Shown piece by piece: positions 1-6,797 of a stretch of 50,075 nt of DNA. The stretch is from Prevotella sp. tc2-28. Its GTDB lineage: Bacteria; Bacteroidota; Bacteroidia; Bacteroidales; Bacteroidaceae. The stretch is taken from assembly GCF_900107705.1 (NCBI RefSeq), contig NZ_FNRE01000019.1, positions 1 through 50,075 of the forward strand, read 5' to 3'. The notes beneath the pieces are model-generated. The model was not told where the DNA came from, ran no database searches, and was given only the letters and a program-made list of their open reading frames with translations. How positions within the stretch are numbered: position 1 is the stretch's first letter; the number at the start of each line of letters is the position of its first letter. A program made the position numbers and the translations under genes.

Positions 1-339
1 GGCACACTGACGGGAATGCGCAAATGGCAAACCCGCAAGCCCGTCACCATCGACGGCGAGCAACGCTACACCGACTGGGAGGACGTGGAACTGAGCGGCA
101 CGTTCACGGGAACATGGCAGCTGAGATACTGGAGTCCCGAGGGCAACAGCGGCGAGAAGCGCAACTGCCTGCAACTGACCGCCACCTACGACGATGCCGG
201 GCGCGACTACATGGCCTACTCCTGCGCCCTCACCTTCGCCTACGCCGACGCCACCACCCTCCGCATCCAAGGCTATTACGTCAAAGCCCCCGACGGCTGG
301 ATCAACTACCAGCGCGGGGAGACCGAACCAATTTTCTGA
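1..339 (+). CDS. hypothetical protein, 3' end of a gene cut by the window edge
   Basis: The frame is open from base 1, and the first in-frame ATG is at 16, so the gene probably begins upstream of the window. The visible part is about 112 residues. It is rich in Trp, Tyr and Thr and has alternating hydrophobic stretches (WQLRYW, YMAYSCALTFAYAD), which suggests a beta-sandwich or beta-barrel protein. I do not recognise a family. It ends 17 bases before a lipoprotein gene on the same strand, so the two may be co-transcribed. Base composition is G+C rich, like the lipoprotein and unlike the AT-rich DNA that follows at 837-1204. Confidence 0.5.
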   Translation, partial: GTLTGMRKWQTRKPVTIDGEQRYTDWEDVELSGTFTGTWQLRYWSPEGNSGEKRNCLQLTATYDDAGRDYMAYSCALTFAYADATTLRIQGYYVKAPDGWINYQRGETEPIF

Positions 340-356
340 AAACATTTTATCACACG

Positions 357-836
357 ATGAACCAAGCAAAACTTCTCTTTCTCCTGATTGCCACCCTCGC
401 ATTCGCCTCTTGTCGTCCAACGGCACGGCAGGCGGTGGCAGATGTGGCACAGCCGACGGACAACACCGAGGCTGCGACCAGTGCAGACACCCTGCGCCTC
501 GTCATCATCGACAAAAGCATCTCGCGAAGCGACTCTGTGGTGCAGGCGAGGATCATCAATCCCAACGACTACGATGTGAACTACGGACAGGAGTACACCA
601 TCGAACGCGAGACTGACGGCCACTGGCAGCAAGTTCCATTCCCCAAGAACTTCGGCTTCGCCTCCGTCCTGAGCACCGTAGCCGCCCACGGCTCCGCCAC
701 CGTCTATGGCCATATCGGCCTGCTCCACCTCACGCCCGGCCACTACCGCCTGACGAAACAGATAGACGGCCGCACCCTCTCCGACGACTTCTACATCCCC
801 GGCACCATCACCTTCCCCACACCTGTCTATAGGTAA
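357..836 (+). CDS. lipoprotein with a bacterial Ig-like domain
   Basis: This is a 159-residue lipoprotein. The N-terminus has a hydrophobic segment ending in the lipobox FASC, with the lipidated Cys at residue 19. The ATG at 357 is chosen because it opens this signal peptide; the frame runs open upstream but the residues there are not signal-like. The mature part contains the segments NPNDYDVNYGQEYTIE, HWQQVPF and HYRLTKQI. They resemble the Ig-like domain of many Bacteroidota and Firmicutes surface proteins that modify a peptide's environment or bind a partner (Big_14-like). It probably sits on the outer membrane or faces the periplasm. The partner is unknown. Confidence 0.7.
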   Translation: MNQAKLLFLLIATLAFASCRPTARQAVADVAQPTDNTEAATSADTLRLVIIDKSISRSDSVVQARIINPNDYDVNYGQEYTIERETDGHWQQVPFPKNFGFASVLSTVAAHGSATVYGHIGLLHLTPGHYRLTKQIDGRTLSDDFYIPGTITFPTPVYR

Positions 837-881
837 GAAGATAATACGACCTATTTCTATAGGAAGTAGAAGGATAACACG

Positions 882-927
882 AAAAAACCGTGTCTTTCCG
901 TAGTAACTACGGCGAGACACGGGCTTT
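882..927. terminator. hairpin terminator after the lipoprotein gene
   Basis: The arms at 888-903 and 907-922 pair over 16 positions with two mismatches around a three-base loop (TAA). Six A residues precede it and CTTTCGTT follows on the plus strand. Read on the minus strand, the stem is followed directly by TTTTTTC. It can therefore end transcripts in either direction and is best placed as the end of the lipoprotein transcript. Confidence 0.6.
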
Positions 928-980
928 CGTTGAAATACAGTAATAGAGGCATAAAGCAATATAATAATAAATATGCACAT

Positions 981-1199
981 AAATATGGAAATACGCCAAT
1001 ACAATGATATTGCTATATGCAACTATAATATATATATGTATTAATAGGAAATAGTTACTGAATATTTGAATAGTTTGAATTTTAATTTTAAATTATCTTA
1101 ATTTTAGACCAATTATTGTTTGATATTTCAAAATATTCTATACCTTTGCATACAAAAATATGGAAATATTGCAATAAGATAATAAGTATTCAAATATTT
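981..1199. repeat. direct and inverted repeats around the parA promoter (candidate partition site or operator)
   Basis: AT-rich DNA carries two copies of AAATATGGAAATA followed by a CAATA (981-1001 and 1156-1176). GAATATTTGAATA at 1060-1072 is the inverse of TATTCAAATATTT at 1187-1199 with one mismatch. The copies bracket the parA promoter at 1119-1148. In plasmid partition loci the centromere and the autoregulatory operator often lie just upstream of parA, so this is a candidate for either role. The function is inferred from position only. Confidence 0.4.
1119..1148 (+). promoter_or_regulatory. promoter of the parA-rep operon
   Basis: TTTG at 1119-1122 is followed 18 bases later by TACCTTTG at 1141-1148, which fits the Bacteroidota -33/-7 consensus. 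It would give a leader of about 50 bases before parA at 1205. Copies of the flanking repeats overlap this leader. Confidence 0.7.
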
Positions 1200-1204
1200 A
1201 AGGT

Positions 1205-1957
1205 ATGAAAACAAAGATTATTTCGGTCGCCAACCACAAGGGAGGCGTAGGTAAAACAACAACGGTTGCAAGTGTCGGTTCCATCCTTGCTGCTAAGGGA
1301 CACAGTGTGTTGCTTGTGGATTTGGATGCCCAGTCGAACCTGACCAGTAGCCTAATGAAAGGGGAGGCCGACACTTCCATCTATTCGGCACTGTTGGGTA
1401 AGAGTGAGATGCCCATTATTCCGTTGAGTGAAAATCTGTTCTTGGTTCCAGCTACGCTTCAGTTGGCAATGGCCGACTTGGAACTGGCCTCGGCTATGGC
1501 CAGGGAGCGACTGTTGGCAGAGTTGCTGGAGAAGGTGTCTGGCAAGTTTGAGTATATTCTGATAGACTGTCCGCCATCGTTGGGACTGCTGACGCTGAAT
1601 GCCTTTACGGCCAGTACTGACATCATCATCCCACTGGTGGCCGAAGTACTGCCGTTCAAAGGGCTGGCCATGATCAACAACTTCATTGTGATGGTGCGCC
1701 GTCGGCTGAATCCGAATGCGCATATCTCTGGTATTCTGATAACACGATGGGAGTCAACAAAGCTTGGTAGGGGTGTGGAAAAGCAACTGCGCGACTCCCT
1801 GGGAAAGACAGTGTATCAGACAAAGATCCGCAAGAATGTGAGTCTGGCAGAGGCACCTTACGAGGCCCAGGACATCGTGACCTATGCACCCAAAAGCAAT
1901 GGGGCGCAGGACTATCTGGCATTTGCCGAGGAACTGATTGAGAGTATGAACCATTAA
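1205..1957 (+). CDS. parA: ParA-family partition ATPase
   Basis: This is a 250-residue Walker-type ATPase that would segregate the replicon. The deviant Walker A motif KGGVGKTT lies at residues 12-19, the A' region LVDLDAQSNLT near 39, and the Walker B region LIDCPPSLG near 118. The length is that of small plasmid or chromosomal ParA/Soj proteins without an N-terminal helix-turn-helix. It is followed after 13 bases by a small gene and then a Rep_3 initiator, which marks it as part of a plasmid-type partition/replication operon and not the chromosomal parAB locus. The bracketing repeats upstream could be its site of action. Confidence 0.9.
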   Translation: MKTKIISVANHKGGVGKTTTVASVGSILAAKGHSVLLVDLDAQSNLTSSLMKGEADTSIYSALLGKSEMPIIPLSENLFLVPATLQLAMADLELASAMARERLLAELLEKVSGKFEYILIDCPPSLGLLTLNAFTASTDIIIPLVAEVLPFKGLAMINNFIVMVRRRLNPNAHISGILITRWESTKLGRGVEKQLRDSLGKTVYQTKIRKNVSLAEAPYEAQDIVTYAPKSNGAQDYLAFAEELIESMNH

Positions 1958-1970
1958 AACGATAAGTAGG

Positions 1971-2285
1971 ATGAAAAAAGAGTTTGATATGAGCGACCTC
2001 GTGGAGAACCTGACGAGTGAGCCGGAGGTGGAAACGGGACGTAGAGTGAGAACAGGCTCCAAGGCAAAGAAGCAGATGGAGCATGTGTGTACGCTGATTG
2101 AGTCGGGCCAGATGGCGAAGGTGAGGGCGATTGCCGAGCGTGAGGGTATTGCGCTGAAAGACATCTTCGCTGCAGGGCTGAACATGGCCATCAGCAACTA
2201 CGAGCAGAAGAACGGTGAGATCAGAGTGAAGAAAGCCAAACGGGGTAATGCCAGCGCGGTGTTCGGCATGGAGGACGAGGCATGA
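1971..2285 (+). CDS. small putative DNA-binding partition partner of ParA
   Basis: This is a 104-residue, highly charged protein with no ParB nuclease-like N-terminus. The N-terminal third looks disordered. The middle (about residues 32-75, containing AKVRAIAEREGIALKDIFAAGL) is predicted helical and resembles a small DNA-binding module. Its position between parA and the initiator is where plasmids of the phylum carry a short centromere-binding protein. The last four bases overlap the start of the rep gene (ATGA), implying translational coupling. I cannot name a family. A role as ParB substitute is inferred from position. Confidence 0.6.
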   Translation: MKKEFDMSDLVENLTSEPEVETGRRVRTGSKAKKQMEHVCTLIESGQMAKVRAIAEREGIALKDIFAAGLNMAISNYEQKNGEIRVKKAKRGNASAVFGMEDEA

Positions 2286-3349
2286 GCAGAAAGGAACTGG
2301 CGGTCATCCCGACAAAGAACAAGGACATCGTGACCTCGTTTGTCTATACCTGGGCGCGGCAAAAGGAGATGTCGATTCTGGAGCAGCGCGTGGTGTTGCG
2401 TATCATGGAGTATGCCTCGAATCATCTGAAGGGTATCAAATTGAAAGACCATCTGCACAAGATTGACTTGGGGCTGTTTAACGTGACCATCACCATGCCT
2501 GCCTCTGATGTGCTCTTCAACACGAAGATGAAGCACCACGACATCGAGAAGGCTCTGTATGCACTGCGCAGCCGGTCGTTTGAGTACAAGGATGAGAACC
2601 GCTATACGGTGTGCGGATTCATCAACAATGCGACGTATGTGTATCGGTCGGGGATGATTACGGTGGAGGTGGATAACCGTATCTGGGATGTGCTGTCGGA
2701 CTTCTCGCTTGGCTTCAAGCGTTTTGAGTTGAACAAGGCGTTGGCACTGCCTACATCGTCGGCTCTGCAGTTCTACATGATTATGAGCGGACAGGAAAGG
2801 CCGTTTCGCCTTAGTATTGCGGAACTGAAGAGCTGGCTGGGCATACCTGCAGAGAAGTATCGGAAGGACGGAAAAGACCGTATTGACCACTTGGAGGAAC
2901 GGGTACTGAGGCCTGTGAAGCGGATGCTCGACGAGACGTGTCCCTATACGTTCACCTACGAGAAACTGCGCGAGAATCCGAACAATTGCAAGAGTCCTGT
3001 AGTGGGATTTGAGCTGATGCCCGTCTATCAAGAGAAGTTCAGAGACCAAGAATTGGAGAGGGTACATCTGACAGCCAAGGTCTCGTTAGGCTTCATATCT
3101 CCACAGGTGACGAACTACATGAAGCAGCAGATGGGCTTCGACAGAAATAGTTTGAGTCCACACAAAGAACTGCTGATAAAGGCAGTAAAGCTGTTGCCTG
3201 ACGTGTTGGGAACATTGGAGGACATCCAAGGTCGCAGAAGGAAAAAGAGCGGTGAGGTAATGGGCATCGGCTGGGTGATTCAAGCCATCAGAGGTGAGGT
3301 AGAGAAGGCTGAAAAGGATAGTAAGAAATCGGCCAGAAAAGGCGAATAA
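2282..3349 (+). CDS. replication initiator protein, Rep_3 (RepB/RepE-like) family
   Basis: This is a 355-residue initiator for an iteron plasmid. The N-terminal half has the typical Rep_3 start, in which a segment on keeping or toggling growth (EQRVVLRIMEYA) leads into the first winged helix. The second winged helix lies around residues 130-230 and includes RFELNKALALPTSSALQFYM, FRLSIAELKSWLGI and RVLRPVKRML. Such proteins bind iterons as monomers to open the origin and often repress their own gene as dimers. The iteron array begins about 100 bases after its stop codon. The start overlaps the preceding gene by four bases, so expression is coupled to the partition genes. The C-terminus is Lys-rich. 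Confidence 0.85.
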   Translation: MSRKELAVIPTKNKDIVTSFVYTWARQKEMSILEQRVVLRIMEYASNHLKGIKLKDHLHKIDLGLFNVTITMPASDVLFNTKMKHHDIEKALYALRSRSFEYKDENRYTVCGFINNATYVYRSGMITVEVDNRIWDVLSDFSLGFKRFELNKALALPTSSALQFYMIMSGQERPFRLSIAELKSWLGIPAEKYRKDGKDRIDHLEERVLRPVKRMLDETCPYTFTYEKLRENPNNCKSPVVGFELMPVYQEKFRDQELERVHLTAKVSLGFISPQVTNYMKQQMGFDRNSLSPHKELLIKAVKLLPDVLGTLEDIQGRRRKKSGEVMGIGWVIQAIRGEVEKAEKDSKKSARKGE

Positions 3350-3807
3350 TCCTTACTTTGTTGGCTGGTAGTCAATAAGTTAGCGGCTCGTCGAGCTTAG
3401 ATGCTTGGCGGGCTACTTTCGTTTTGGGGTCATACCAAAGGTATGAAGAATCCCCACACATTAAAACTTGTTCGCGGGCGCGAATCCCCACACTTTAAAA
3501 CTTACTTTCTGCGGGGGCGCGAGGGCCTGAAAAACCGTGAATCATAACGATATTTTTTATTAATCAATTCTTGGAAAGCAATTTTTGACCTTCGGCATGC
3601 CTGTTATTGGCATGGACTATTATTATGCTCTATCGGATTGGCGGAAATGGCGTTGAATCAGGCCGTTTGTGATACCGAATCCCCACACTTTAAAACCGAA
3701 TCCCCACACTTTAAAACCGTCAGAAGAGTGGCATATCCCACAAGTTAAAACCGAATCCCCACACTTTAAAACTTGGTGCGGGAACTCGGTAAATGCCTGT
3801 GAATGAG
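3350..3807. other. plasmid-type replication origin region (iterons, palindromes, AT-rich stretch)
   Basis: This gene-free region lies between the initiator and recombinase genes, which converge on it. It holds six iterons of GAATCCCCACACTTTAAAAC in two groups: 3448-3501 and 3677-3772. It also has three inverted repeats: CATACC-AAA-GGTATG at 3431-3445, TTCGCG-GG-CGCGAA at 3471-3484, and CATGCC-N7-GGCATG at 3596-3614. An AT-rich stretch at about 3541-3590 lies between the iteron groups and could be the unwinding element. I see no DnaA box matching TTATNCACA. The layout is that of a Rep_3 origin. Confidence 0.75.
3448..3772 (+). repeat. iteron array, six copies
   Basis: Consensus GAATCCCCACACTTTAAAAC. 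Copies are at 3448-3467 (one change, T to A), 3482-3501 (exact), 3677-3696 (exact), 3698-3717 (exact), 3732-3751 (degenerate, ATCCCACAAGTTAAAAC core) and 3753-3772 (exact). The last four are spaced 21, about 34 and 21 bases apart, so they lie on related helical faces. All copies have the same orientation, as expected for monomeric initiator binding sites. Confidence 0.9.
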
Positions 3808-5100
3808 TCATTTCTTCTTGGATTTAGTGGTCTTACCCTTAGTTTCGGCAGTTTCCTCCTTGGCTTCGTGCTTACGAGGAACGGCCTTTGCCTTGACATC
3901 CATCGGAGTAGGCTCCAGATCGAACACGCGGTCTATCAGCTTGTAGTTGTTCTCGTTGATAATCGAGAAATCCTTGGTGATATAGACATCGGCAATGTCG
4001 TAGCTGCCTACATGGTTGAGGGCTTCATCGACATCACTCTTACTGAACTTCATCATGTTTCGGGATAGGGTGGCGAAGGTGTGGCGGGCCTGATAAAATT
4101 GCAGTCCTGGCATGTGCAGATCATCGCCAATAGCTTTCAATCCGACATTGAGTGAACGATTGAAATCCTCTGGATGCTTGAAGCGATCATGGAATTTGAA
4201 TACATAGCCACCAGTGCCTTTCCATTTGGCCATGAGGCTCTTGATGAACGGATGCACCCGGACTTCAATATACGCTTCATCACTTCGGCGGTCTTTGGTC
4301 TTAGTGCGGTTATACTTCATGATGCCATGCTCCAGTTTCTTCACGTTGTAGAGGTCAACCGAGTTCATGCCCATCAGGCAGAACGAAAGAATAAAGCAGT
4401 CGTGCGCCAGCAGTTTGCGCCCTGCTCCCTCTGGCTTATAGTTCACAACCTTCATGAAATCCTCCAGACTCAAAGCCCTCACACCTTTCTTCATCACCTG
4501 TCTTGGAGCCTTGTAACGCTGAAAGGGGTCGGTTTTGATAACCGTCTCGTCATCGGTATTGTACTCAATCATCGCCTCACGGAAAAGATGACGAATGAGG
4601 CCAATATACATCGACTTGGCTCTGGGACGATCTTTGAGATAGACCTCAAAATCTTTGAGGAAGCGAACATTGATGTCCTGAAAGAGGAGACTGCGCCTAC
4701 CATTGAACGCTTCAAGCGTGTTCAACATACATCTGTAGTTCTTCGCGCTCTTGATGGTTGATCGAGTCAGCCATTCCTCAGTGAAAGTAAAGAAGTCCAG
4801 CGTCTTGACTTCCTGCTTCTTGATAATCTGACTTGTGATGAAATCACCGTCTGTTGTTTCTGCATTCACGGAGGCTTGTTCAACTGCCTCCAGATTGTCC
4901 TCAAACTCATTTCTGAGCTTTTCAACAATTCTTGCTTTTGCAGGAGACTTAATTCTGCCAGTCTCTTTCGAATACTCAGACTCAGCTAGCTTTACGCCGG
5001 TCTTAACTCTGCGTCTAGATTTTCCCTGTCTAACCAGGAGATAAACCTCTCTTGTGTTCTTGGAAGATACCTTCCCTAATTCAATTGCAATAGTGGCCAT
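3808..5100 (-). CDS. tyrosine recombinase / integrase with SAM-like core-binding domain
   Basis: This is a 430-residue site-specific recombinase of the Bacteroidota integrase family. The N-terminal arm-binding-like domain takes up residues 1-90, the SAM-like core-binding domain about 105-200, and the catalytic domain about 215-395. In the catalytic part, box II reads FYQARHTFAT, a later segment LNHVGSYDIADVYI supplies the His and the nucleophilic Tyr, and a Lys-rich tail follows. At the usual box I Arg position the protein reads MGMNSVDLY, with no Arg, as also reported for the CTnDOT integrase. It starts about 335 bases from the 3' end of tRNA-His, the classical place for an integrase of an element inserted in a tRNA gene. 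Confidence 0.9.
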   Translation of the reverse strand: MATIAIELGKVSSKNTREVYLLVRQGKSRRRVKTGVKLAESEYSKETGRIKSPAKARIVEKLRNEFEDNLEAVEQASVNAETTDGDFITSQIIKKQEVKTLDFFTFTEEWLTRSTIKSAKNYRCMLNTLEAFNGRRSLLFQDINVRFLKDFEVYLKDRPRAKSMYIGLIRHLFREAMIEYNTDDETVIKTDPFQRYKAPRQVMKKGVRALSLEDFMKVVNYKPEGAGRKLLAHDCFILSFCLMGMNSVDLYNVKKLEHGIMKYNRTKTKDRRSDEAYIEVRVHPFIKSLMAKWKGTGGYVFKFHDRFKHPEDFNRSLNVGLKAIGDDLHMPGLQFYQARHTFATLSRNMMKFSKSDVDEALNHVGSYDIADVYITKDFSIINENNYKLIDRVFDLEPTPMDVKAKAVPRKHEAKEETAETKGKTTKSKKK

Positions 5101-5435
5101 AACTTTAACTTTTTAATTGTTATTATCATGTACCGTCCTTGCGTATTTTCAATCCTGACACCGCTGTGTCATATTACATTTTTGTTTTGCGTCACTCGAA
5201 CTCTTACTGCGTCAATTTTGTAAGAATTTCGAAAAATACCGTTCCTTACGTACCCCCTGAAATTTTTGCGGCTATTTTGCGGCTATTTTCAGATTTTTGA
5301 GCCATTTTGCGGCTATTTTGCGGCTATTTTCGGCTCAAATTTGGCTCTCATTTCCAAAAATGGAAACCAACTTTCTGGGCATAAAAAATCGGGAACTCCG
5401 TTTATTTACTGGAGATTCCCGCTTTTTGAAGGGAG
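5101..5435. other. region between integrase start and tRNA-His 3' end, likely attachment-site arm
   Basis: No credible gene is present. The region holds the integrase leader (AT-rich, without a clear TAnnTTTG element) and the clustered GCGGCTATTTT repeats at 5263-5331. The short palindrome CCAAAAATGG lies at 5354-5363. Position and repeats fit an attachment arm of the integrated element. Confidence 0.45.
5263..5331. repeat. four GCGGCTATTTT repeats in two helically phased pairs
   Basis: GCGGCTATTTT occurs at 5268-5278, 5279-5289, 5309-5319 and 5320-5330. Within each pair the copies are 11 bases apart, one helical turn; the pairs are 41 bases apart. Both pairs sit in a nearly identical 27-base block ending in TTTTC. 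Such phased sites next to an integrase gene and a tRNA fit integrase arm-type sites or excisionase sites, or an operator for the int gene. Confidence 0.7.
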
Positions 5436-5510
5436 GGTGCCCGGTGGGACTCGAACCCACGACATTCAGAACCACAATCTGACGCTCTAACCAACTGAAC
5501 TACGGGCACC
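5436..5510 (-). tRNA. tRNA-His (anticodon GTG)
   Basis: The minus-strand sequence folds as a cloverleaf. The acceptor stem is GTGCCCG/CGGGCAC with discriminator C73 and an extra G at -1 (5510), the identity marks of tRNA-His. The D arm contains AGTTGGTTA, the anticodon stem TCAGA/TCTGA encloses TTGTGGT with anticodon GTG, and the T loop is TTCGAGT. No CCA is encoded. The 3' end faces the integrase gene, so it is the probable insertion site of the replicon at 981-5435, with the gene kept intact on this side. Confidence 0.97.
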
Positions 5511-5538
5511 ATCGAATGTTGCTTTCTAAAAGCGAGTG

Positions 5539-5570
5539 CAAAGGTACGGGTTTTATTTGAGATAACCAAA
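5539..5570 (-). promoter_or_regulatory. promoter of tRNA-His
   Basis: On the minus strand TTTG (5567-5570), a 20-base spacer and TACCTTTG (5539-5546) match the consensus exactly. Transcription would start about 20-25 bases before the tRNA 5' end. The promoter lies inside the inverted repeat at 5544-5582. Confidence 0.8.
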
Positions 5571-5582
5571 TAAATCCCGTAC
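5544..5582. terminator. long hairpin between secG and tRNA-His, overlapping the tRNA promoter
   Basis: The arms at 5544-5559 and 5567-5582 pair in 15 of 16 positions around a seven-base loop. On the plus strand the stem is followed by TTTTTTT (5583-5589), a textbook intrinsic terminator. On the minus strand it lies just after secG and is followed by CTTTGC, so it can also end the secG transcript. It would also block antisense read-through from the tRNA side into secG. Confidence 0.75.
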
Positions 5583-5599
5583 TTTTTTTGATTTACCTA

Positions 5600-6001
5600 T
5601 TAATTAGCTGGCTGAGCAGGAGCTGCAGGGGCTTCTGCGGCGGGTTTTTCAGCAGCGGGAGCAGCTTCCTTAGCGGGAGCAGCAGCGTCCTTCTGCTGGC
5701 TAGCACCGAAGCCAGGCAAATTGTTGGGGTTGGTAACAGGGTTCTCGATGTTCTCCATTACAGAGCTGTCGACGGTTGCGGTGGGTGCTACCCAGGCACA
5801 GACGATGCTGATGGCGACCATAGCAGCAGCGAGGCCCCATGTGGCTTTCTCGATGAAGTCGGTGGTCTTGCGGACACCGGCTACCTGGTTGTAGCCTGCA
5901 AAACTTGATGACAGACCGCCACCTTTTGACTCTTGAATCAGCACGATACCGATCATCAGTATGGCTGCAATCACGATAAGAATTACAAATAATGTGTACA
6001 T
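5600..6001 (-). CDS. secG: preprotein translocase subunit SecG
   Basis: This is a 133-residue inner-membrane subunit of the SecYEG channel. Two membrane segments lie at about residues 2-22 and 55-76, separated by the conserved loop with ESKGGGLSSSF. The C-terminal 40 residues are an Ala/Pro/Glu/Lys-rich tail, longer than in Escherichia coli SecG and probably disordered. It is the last gene of a minus-strand cluster running sigma-54 activator, LptE, TPR protein, SecG; the gap from the TPR gene is only 8 bases. This arrangement is common in the Bacteroidales. Confidence 0.95.
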   Translation of the reverse strand: MYTLFVILIVIAAILMIGIVLIQESKGGGLSSSFAGYNQVAGVRKTTDFIEKATWGLAAAMVAISIVCAWVAPTATVDSSVMENIENPVTNPNNLPGFGASQQKDAAAPAKEAAPAAEKPAAEAPAAPAQPAN

Positions 6002-6009
6002 GTTACTTT

Positions 6010-6756
6010 TTAATTTTTGTTTTTGTTGTTTATTATTAATTTTTCTAAGAATCTCATTTGGTCGGCGAAGTAGGTGTTCTTCTGCGGATACTTCAGACTG
6101 AGCCGTGCAATGATGTCGTGTGCTTTCTGATAGCGTCCTTGTTTGATGTAGATACGTGCGAGTGTCTCGGTGAAGTATTCTTCTTCTTCTTCGCCATCGT
6201 TTTCGTCGTTAGGAACATCCTCTTCGGGGGTGTCCAATGGAATATCACTGAGCAGGATGCGTCCCTGTTCTTGTTCCAGGAAATTGTCGATGAGGCTTTG
6301 TCCTCTCATCTTTGGTGCCTGCTGCTTGGTGTCTTGCTCGTCGGCTTCACATTGCAGGAGGTAGGCTACATAGTCGACGGTTGCGTCGGCAGGAGTAGGC
6401 TTACGCTTGGCTTCTTTCTTCTCGTCATTCTCGACTGGAATGGTTTCGAGGAAGTTGTCGATGAGGTCGACGGTGCGGTTTGGATTGCCTGTCGACGGTG
6501 TCGATGTGTGCTGTGATTTGCGCAACGTGTAGTGTGCCGCCTCGACGATATTGAAGATGGTCTTGCGGTCGGTGATATAAATGGCGGCTCGTCGCAGTTC
6601 TTCGTCGAACGAAGGGTCGTGCAGCAGATAGAGGTTCTGGAGCATGAGCAGGCGTGCCGTCTGGTAATAGGGATGGAGGGCCAGCGTGGAACGCAACTCG
6701 AACAGCGTATCGCGGTCAAGTCGTTCCGGGTGGTTGATGAGTGTTGTTATTTCCAT
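6010..6756 (-). CDS. tetratricopeptide-repeat protein
   Basis: This is a 248-residue cytoplasmic protein without a signal peptide. The ATG at 6756 (MEITTLINHP) is chosen because an upstream start would run into the lptE coding region and gives a non-conserved extension. The N-terminal part (residues 1-80) is helical (DTLFELRSTLALHPYYQTARLL). The middle is acidic and low in complexity (DENDGEEEEEYF). The C-terminal part has a recognisable TPR hairpin (ETLARIYIKQGRYQKAHDII). It lies between lptE and secG in the same operon. The partner is unknown; a scaffold role in envelope biogenesis is a guess from context. Confidence 0.75.
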   Translation of the reverse strand: MEITTLINHPERLDRDTLFELRSTLALHPYYQTARLLMLQNLYLLHDPSFDEELRRAAIYITDRKTIFNIVEAAHYTLRKSQHTSTPSTGNPNRTVDLIDNFLETIPVENDEKKEAKRKPTPADATVDYVAYLLQCEADEQDTKQQAPKMRGQSLIDNFLEQEQGRILLSDIPLDTPEEDVPNDENDGEEEEEYFTETLARIYIKQGRYQKAHDIIARLSLKYPQKNTYFADQMRFLEKLIINNKNKN

Positions 6757-6797
6757 ATCCCTATTTTTGATTATTGCTATTGTTTTTTCTCTCTCAG

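Noticed and set aside
3448..3772. Possible CRISPR array
   Set aside because: The repeats are 20 bases with irregular or no spacers, lie next to a Rep_3 gene and include adjacent copies at 21 bases. These are iterons.
1..3800. Second copy of the tRNA-His 3' end as the left attachment site
   Set aside because: I looked for GGTGCCCGGTGGGACTCGAA or its complement and did not see it, so no left boundary is claimed.
5266..5490. Plus-strand frame ending in GTRTHDIQNHNL
   Set aside because: It is the antisense of tRNA-His plus upstream repeats, a well-known kind of spurious protein.
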